From Dryomyza anilis (taxonomy: Eukaryota; Arthropoda; Insecta; Diptera; Dryomyzidae): a stretch of 64,000 bases of DNA. Made by a program: the position numbers and the translations under genes. The notes below the pieces were generated by a model that saw only the letters and a list, made by a program, of their open reading frames with translations, searched no databases and had not been told where the DNA came from. This document shows, one piece after another, positions 57,815-64,000 of the stretch (position 1 is the stretch's first letter; every line of letters begins with the position of its first letter). Location of the stretch: assembly GCA_951804985.1 (NCBI GenBank), contig OX638131.1, positions 40,118,044 through 40,182,043 on the forward strand, read 5' to 3'.

Positions 57815-57905
57815 CATTTGTGTAATAATCTCCCTGCGTCTGTTTGACCGACATTTTTGATAATGGCAAATTCCAAACAAACATTTATCGACACCACTCC
57901 ATCTT
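57815..57905 (+). mobile_element. LINE 3'-end relic
   Basis: The plus strand reads NNLPASV*PTFLIMANSKQT, the same tail as the relics at 48205-48430. Its beginning overlaps an inverted CAGGGAGATTATT / AATAATCTCCCTG pair. Confidence 0.55.
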
Positions 57906-58739
57906 TCGTCCCTCCATATAGCCTATAATCGTTTCCTACGATCAAAACTATGCACTGCATGAAGAGTTAGTTAATTATAAAAAAAAATCAGATTCCCAAA
58001 TTTGGGAATCGGCACAAGCTTGTTCCAGACTTTTATTAACAGTACTCAACTCTGGTCCAAGTGAGAAATCCAGAAATGGCCTATGAAGCCTGATCAAACG
58101 TTGAGACTAGTGCGCTATTCTGAAAAAACAGTATTTGTCAGTATTGGAATCGAAAGTTTTGCACAATATCAAAAACCATATTGGGTCAGTATTGGTATAT
58201 TTCGCTAATAAAAGTTTCAAGTCTATCGCCAATAGTATCAATTCTGAAACTCAGACAGAGCACTTGCGAAAACTATAAAGAAAGTACGAGAACATTACGT
58301 TACAAGTAATCACAGATGACTTACATGTTCTACGCAGACCACACGTCGTATTCATAATTACAAATATACTGCACCAAAATTACTCATTTTAATTTTTTTA
58401 TATATTTTATTTTGATGTTTCGTATGACATAAATATTTTTGAAAGAAAATTGTACATAAACTTACCCGCCCCGAACTTAGGAAAGTCTTGGGTGAAGACT
58501 ACTTAACCAAGACTACTTAACCGATAGTTTGTTGAAAAGCTAATAAAATTTTCTAAATGATTTTGATTTTTTCAATACAATTTTGAAATTATCGATTTAG
58601 GTACTAAAACGCCTACTTTGAGGTCCCGGCGGGTCCATTTCCCATATTCGGATTTCGCTGAAAATTCTTCACATCGATTTTCTCAGGTGTGACGTGCTCT
58701 CGATTCGAAATCATGATTTTCCATTGTCAGTTTAATGAA

Positions 58740-59490
58740 CACTTATATGTACACGGACGCTGTCTTGTCTGGCTGTACTATGTTGTTCTATTCGTGAAAG
58801 CACACACATGCATACAATATATCATGCCGTTTTTTGATCCCTAAGAAAAAAACCTCTGCATATCCAGACAAATTGTACTTAGTTACTATTTTGATACCTA
58901 AGAACATAGTGTCTGAATATCTAGAAAATTGATGTTAGTTACTTTCAACAGACGGAGAGGCACACTAACAAACAGATGACGACCTCGCAAAACAAAGCAT
59001 ACGAGCGAATATTACAGAGAAAGAAAGATCGATAAAAACAATATCGATAAAAACAACAACAGATAGGTGAACACGTGTTCTTTTTACGAAGAATATAGCA
59101 ACAATTTTGCGTTTTATTTTTGGTTTTTAATAACATAGTGCAGCAAAAATACCAACTTCCGATTTGATAACGATTTTAGGGTAACGTGGGGTCGCTGATC
59201 TCGAGTCTGAAGTCCGTTTTGTTTAATCAGCTCTGGGTTTCACATAATTTGGGATCAAATATGAACAATTAGGGTGTTTAAAGACATTACAAAAAGTAAT
59301 TTAAAAGTTGGACATTTGTTGCACTGTGTAATCAATAAATTAATTTCTCAAAAAGCTTGTTTACTTTTTTGTTAGCTAAGTAATTTGCATTCTTAATATT
59401 CAGAAAATAAATTCTAGATTATTAGTGGTAATTATTGATATTAGTCAAATTCTACTATTTTTCATTCGAACCGAATTCTTCTGTAGATTT
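58740..59490. repeat. Dispersed repeat, pair with 42100-42800
   Basis: Same order of shared words as the partner, with an inserted ATAAAAACAATATCG duplication near 59030-59060. Confidence 0.6.
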
Positions 59491-59845
59491 TAAATTAATG
59501 TCGCCTGAATAGATTATTGTTATTGTATTATATAATGTTCCTCAAATGTTATGAAATATAATCTTTTTTTTATTAAAATTAAATATCAGTAAATAATGAG
59601 ATTATTGACTTCCTGTACGGGAATCGTTCGCACAAACGACACACAATCTCATTATTTAAATTTTGTTTGCCATTTCAGTGACTGTCAGCATCTGTTCGGG
59701 GCACAACTGGCCACCTTAGTGCGGATCTTGCCAAATGGATGTCACTGTCGCCGCGCGCACTGCCTGATAATTATGTCATACTTTGCATCTCATCTCAACT
59801 AATTTTGTTTTTATATTTTTTTTTTTGATTTTTTTTATGATTATT

Positions 59846-60016
59846 AATACAAGCAGCGAGACGCAGTCTAGTTGGCACACATTTGGTGTTTCGACGACGG
59901 TCTTTAATGGCAAAGAACAAAAACTGGTTCACGTTCAAGTTCTGAATTTCTGTGCCGTCCTGCACGACTTTGGCCACTTTTACTATTGCTTTGAACTTGC
60001 CCGCGCACAGTCGCCG
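59846..60016 (-). CDS. Possible internal exon of an unrecognised Cys-containing secreted protein
   Basis: The minus strand reads RRLCAGKFKAIVKVAKVVQDG, then QFLFFAIKDRRRNTKCVP and RLRLAACI, after a good acceptor (CTGCCGCAG) and before a possible donor (T|GTATTA). The alternating hydrophobic strands and spaced Cys recall an NTR-like or other beta-barrel secreted module. That is inference only; no family is assigned. It may be one exon of a gene upstream of Wnt6. Confidence 0.3.
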
Positions 60017-60042
60017 TGATATCTGCGGCAGGATATCACGGC
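60013..60042. repeat. Perfect 11-bp hairpin, 8-base loop
   Basis: GCCGTGATATC and its inverse GATATCACGGC flank TGCGGCAG. It coincides with the acceptor side of the candidate exon at 59846-60016. Confidence 0.8.
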
Positions 60043-60072
60043 ATTGATCATGTAAGTGTGGCTGATTTCGAC

Positions 60073-60150
60073 CGTCCATCTGTCTGTCTGTCTGTCTGTC
60101 CGTGCGTCCATCTGTCTGTTTATCTGCCTATTTGTCTGTCTGGCTGTCGT
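60073..60150. repeat. (GTCT)n microsatellite
   Basis: Imperfect CTGT/GTCT repeats without the mini-me core, so either an eroded element or an independent microsatellite. Confidence 0.7.
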
Positions 60151-60299
60151 TCGTAGGGTCCATTGTCGGTCGGTTGCGTTCTTCGGTGTTTTACGTTGTT
60201 TCTTTTGGCTTTTCTTTATTTTTCTAATTAAGTGCGACGAATTTATTTTGAGGTGCCATTTGTTAGTTTTGACATTAGACAAAATGTCAATTTGAGTGA

Positions 60300-61140
60300 T
60301 CGTGCCAAGGCGCGGACATTATAATTAACGCTGGCACGGATGCTGGGCACTGGCGGATGACGGCTGACGTTTGTTACGTGATTCACACACAGGCCGCGGC
60401 CCGCGTGTTGACGGAAATGCAGTTACGCTATATTAAAATCTCAAATTTGTTTAATAACAACGCGCAACATAAAAAAAAGACCAATTCATAAAATAAAACT
60501 GGCCGTCATAGAGCGAGAGAACTTTCCGTTGACCATGAGTTGTCTGTCTGTCTATTTGTCTATCTTTCTATCGGTCTATGGGAAAATTTTTGCACTGTGA
60601 AAAAAGCGTGAATCATCTGATTACAAGGAAAATTTGCTGAACCTGAACGTGAACCCTTTGCAACCATGTTGTAACGCCTATTTTAGCCACAATTAAGTTA
60701 AACGTTTGCGTTGCGCTAGATTGATGTCCAACTAGCCAAAGTCTGTCGCTGCGTTTGTCTTCCGTCTGCCGTCGTTTTTACCCGTTCGTGTTCGTTCGTT
60801 CGTTAGTCTTGGCCGCAGCATTGTCGCCTGTCAACGACTTTTGCCGTAACGTTTGGTTGTTACGTGACGATAATGTGTCGCGTCACTTGTTAAACAAATG
60901 ACAAAGAACGAATGGCGCTGGCACACGGATCATGGACTTTAGACAGACACGAAGTAACTATATTACCTGGTTGCTTCTTGCTTGCTGTTGCAGATCCATC
61001 TATCCAACGAGAGTTGGCTTAAATTCTCAATTGGATCCACTTGTTGTGGTGGGAATGGTAAATAATGTAGGGTTATTTAAAACGTTCAGTTCCGTGCAAA
61101 GCAACAGAGAGGAGCAGGATTGCAATTAGTGATATATTAT
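60300..61140. other. Unique GC-richer block, no assigned gene
   Basis: Contains CACAGGCCGCGGCCCGCGTG near 60390 and TTGGCCGCAGCATTGTCGCC near 60809. No frame with supporting splice sites was accepted. Confidence 0.3.
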
Positions 61141-62609
61141 ATTAAATTAATTCAGTTAAGTTTCTGTTTAGTGTAATTTAGTTTTACACACATTCTGGGA
61201 AAATATAATATATAAAACCACCACTGATGCTAAACGTGGTAAAAATTGAAATTGGTTCCATTATTCCTTTGGATTTCAATACTTGGTAATGATATTAATA
61301 CTAAAAAAAAAAATCGAAAAACTTGAAAATTATTGTGACAGCCAATATTAATCATAGTAATTTATATTTGTAATAATATAATGTTTACTGCAAAAAATAT
61401 GTATATATGCAGTGAATAATCATGCAGCCGGTGAAAAATATAATGAAATTTTTGAATAAAACGATATTTTTATTTTTATTTAATTTTTAATTTGTTTTTA
61501 CTCCCAACCAGTCAAGTACTACACAATGTATTAATAAATATTTTAATACATATTGCAGAAACTTTTTTTGCTTTCTGAATTTCTCAAATATCGGACGTAC
61601 TCCAAAATTGAACAGGTTCAATAGAAATTTTAACAAACCCGAGCAACTGAAAGAACCTTAATTATGTTCACAGGGCATATTTTAAAAAGTTATTTATTTG
61701 TATATTGCGTATGATGATTTCAATTTAATAAACAGCAAATTTTTGAAAGCATCGTGTAGTTTTTTAAAATTAGGTTTTACTACAAACTTAGATACAATAC
61801 AGTATTCCATTCATATATCATTTAATAATATCGATGAAATAATGATAACATAGGACAAATACTATGGGTAAACATTTTTATATCATTCATGAGCGCTGAT
61901 TTTAACGCATACTTTGTTATAATACTTATAATAAACCTTGTTTTGAAAATTTTCGAAAACAGGACCACTATTAAAAAAATGTAGTAACTGGAATCTCAAT
62001 ATTATTATTAGCTATCTAGTAGAAAATGTTCAGAGTCATATTCGGAGCATCAAAATGATCTTGCCATGATCATGTCTACCTTAATTGGGTAAATTTCTTT
62101 TAGGGCATATTGTGTTCTAGAATCGAGAAATTTAGTGTATAAAATCATGTCAAGCATTAACCTTAACACATACCGATTTAAATACATATTGATTTGTGCC
62201 ATTAGTACCGAAAGTTAAGGTGTGAATTCATATTTTCAAACATGAACTTTTAATTTCTATGTTTCTGTAAAGAAACCATTTAAGCCGAATTACAAAGAAT
62301 ATTTTTTTTTTGAAGAATCGGATAAATGTCTGTTGTATTTTGTTGGCTTACATAAGAAACCTATTAGATTTTTTTAATTAGGGTAGATATGATCATTACC
62401 AGATCATGTTCTTCATATAACTGATCGGGTTATGACCACGGTTGCCACTCGGAAATAATTTTGTCTACCAGAATTTCCCAAAAAAGCTACCAAAAAGTAC
62501 CATTATTTTTAAACATATATATTATTTAATGAATATGGTTTTTTGTATTATTATAAAATATTTTTCTTTTGTTCAGTGGAATGCAACTTTTATAAGTCAC
62601 GCCATGATA

Positions 62610-62725
62610 AAGGGTTTTTCAACAGGGACGCTACAAAAGTAGAGCGACAGGTACAGCAAACGACGTCATATTTCTTGCCGCTCTTTTGACATTTCTCTTC
62701 AGTAATGTTTGCCATTTCATGATGA
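62610..62725 (+). mobile_element. Single end of the mariner-like element
   Basis: AAGGGTTTTTCAACAGGGAC through CCATTTCATGATG, equal to one arm of the MITE at 53684-54020, preceded by TA. Confidence 0.75.
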
Positions 62726-63399
62726 ATTACTGGGTACTTTGTGAAAACAATGGTAATAAACTTTGCTGCATCTAAAAGTCGTTTTAATGTCAAATACATA
62801 TGTATATAGAAATATAAAATATACATATGCTACTATTTGTTACTGAATTAAAAGTGATTTAATTGAAAAAGTAATGTTTTAAAATATTACTAAAAAATTT
62901 GCTATAATAAAGCCATAAAGAAATTTGGAGCAATAATTAAAATAAAATTGATTTCACACATATATTAGAAATAGTCAAACGTAATTTTTAATAATATGTA
63001 AAGCGCTCACAAAAAGTCTGTATATTAATCCCACGTTAAAAACTTTATCATTGATACAAAATTGTATAGAAAAAAAAGTGTTTATCTTATATGGAGGAAC
63101 ACCTCTACAAATTCCATTAGTGTATTTAGAAATAATTGAACTAATTTTGAGCCTAATGAAAATTGACGTTTTCTCCGAAATTCGACTTCGAAAACTTTAT
63201 AATAATTTAATAATTATAAACTGATTTAGAAAAAAATAATGAAAACCAGAATGAAATACTACGTTAAATTCTGTAGACAATACACGGTGGGAAAAAAGTT
63301 CCAAAATCCAGAAGGAATTAAGAAGTATACGGAGTGATATACTGCTAAACCGAAAAATTCTTAATTTCAAGAAATGGATTTTCTTAGTTGTCAAAAAAA

Positions 63400-63520
63400 T
63401 AAAAAAGTAACTAAGTAGAATTATTCTTGGATTCAGTTATTAATTTCTTAGGTATCATAAAAGTAACTAAGTAGAATTATTCTTGGATTCAGTTATTAAT
63501 TTCTTGGGTATCAAAAATGT
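63400..63520 (+). repeat. Tandem duplication of about 62 bp
   Basis: AAAGTAACTAAGTAGAATTA through TTATTAATTTCTTRGGTATC occurs twice in succession. Related words are at 42150-42240 and 58870-58930. Confidence 0.85.
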
Positions 63521-63880
63521 TGTTGTTGTTTTCGTCCCAAAATTTAAAGAACACGTGTTCGTATAGTTGTTGTTTTTTCTATCCTGCTTTGTCGCTATTA
63601 TGTTTTGTTTGGCTTTGTCCGTCTGTCAGCGCCATCTGTTTGTTCGTGTGTCTGTCGATATGTTGAAAGTAACTAAAGCAATTATTTCGAAGCTAACGTA
63701 AAAAAAATATAGTCGAGTTATTTTATTGTTTATTTAGAACTTTATTACCTATATGCATTTTTGTATATTAAATGACTTCTTTGAATACTTAATGTAATTG
63801 AATTGTTTATTTTATTTTATTTTTATTATTATTATTATTTAATTTAATCTCTGTATATTATTCTGAAACCGTTTACTTAC

Positions 63881-63948
63881 CTTATACACTTTCTCCTCTT
63901 CTGTTGCATCTTCTGTTGGTTATGTAAAACCCTTCGCAAGTTATCCAT
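63881..63948 (-). CDS. Weak candidate exon with strong donor
   Basis: ATG at 63948 opens 22 codons (MDNLRRVLHNQQKMQQ...) ending AG|GTAAGT, a consensus donor in phase 2. The phase matches the Wnt6 acceptor at 31795, but the peptide is basic and not a signal sequence, so it is not proposed as the Wnt6 start. It could belong to another transcript or be chance. Confidence 0.15.
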
Positions 63949-64000
63949 AAGTATTGTATAGTGTATTTAAATAACAATGGAATGAATTCCACTTGACATT

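Noticed and set aside
61205..61225. Minus-strand TGGTG|GTTTTA as the Wnt6 first-exon donor
   Set aside because: An in-frame stop occurs three codons upstream and the donor is poor.

Overview
The window is AT-rich eukaryotic DNA from a brachyceran fly, possibly a tephritid or relative. The evidence is a clear insect Wnt6 gene with kilobase-scale introns, a second gene with a 53-bp intron of the size usual in flies, and a dense population of dipteran repeats, including mini-me-like elements with a TA tract, a conserved core and GTCY microsatellites. Most of the sequence is intron or intergenic DNA filled with nested mobile elements.

Genes. (1) Wnt6 lies on the minus strand. Three exons are resolved (31574-31794, 18843-19333, 16193-16654). 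Their splice sites and phases fit exactly and they encode about 390 residues, from just after the signal peptide to the C-terminal Cys-Leu. The first coding exon (signal peptide) was not found and lies upstream, above 31794 or outside the window. (2) A two-exon minus-strand gene (37751-38427) encodes a secreted 207-residue protein of no recognised family, with a TATA box and three GATA-type sites upstream. It is nested in the first Wnt6 intron if the missing Wnt6 exon lies beyond it. (3) Weak exon candidates are listed at 26872-27162, 59846-60016 and 63881-63948.

Mobile DNA. There are seven copies of a tRNA-derived SINE with an (ATT)n tail, two with clean target-site duplications. A second SINE family has a poly-A tail and a perfect 10-bp duplication. 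Other elements are: a Tc1/mariner transposase relic with only two stop codons, plus three deletion or fold-back derivatives; two mini-me-like subfamilies; a 498-bp solo LTR; several TA-duplicating terminal-inverted-repeat (TIR) elements; TCGA-rich elements; LINE 3'-end relics; and fold-back elements. Nesting is common and lets relative insertion order be read.

Layout. 0-13.7 kb: repeats downstream of Wnt6, including a 1-kb TIR element holding two divergent tRNA-like units. 13.7-16.2 kb: SINEs, a fold-back and the Wnt6 3' side. 16.2-31.8 kb: Wnt6 exons and repeat-rich introns. 31.8-37.4 kb: mini-me-like and MITE copies. 37.7-38.6 kb: the secreted-protein gene. 39-41.5 kb: tandem and cryptic simple repeats. 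41.5-64 kb: further repeats separated by unique, more GC-rich islands (about 43.2, 46.7, 49.7-50.4 and 60-61 kb) that could hold the Wnt6 promoter or regulatory DNA. No wingless or Wnt10 coding sequence was seen.
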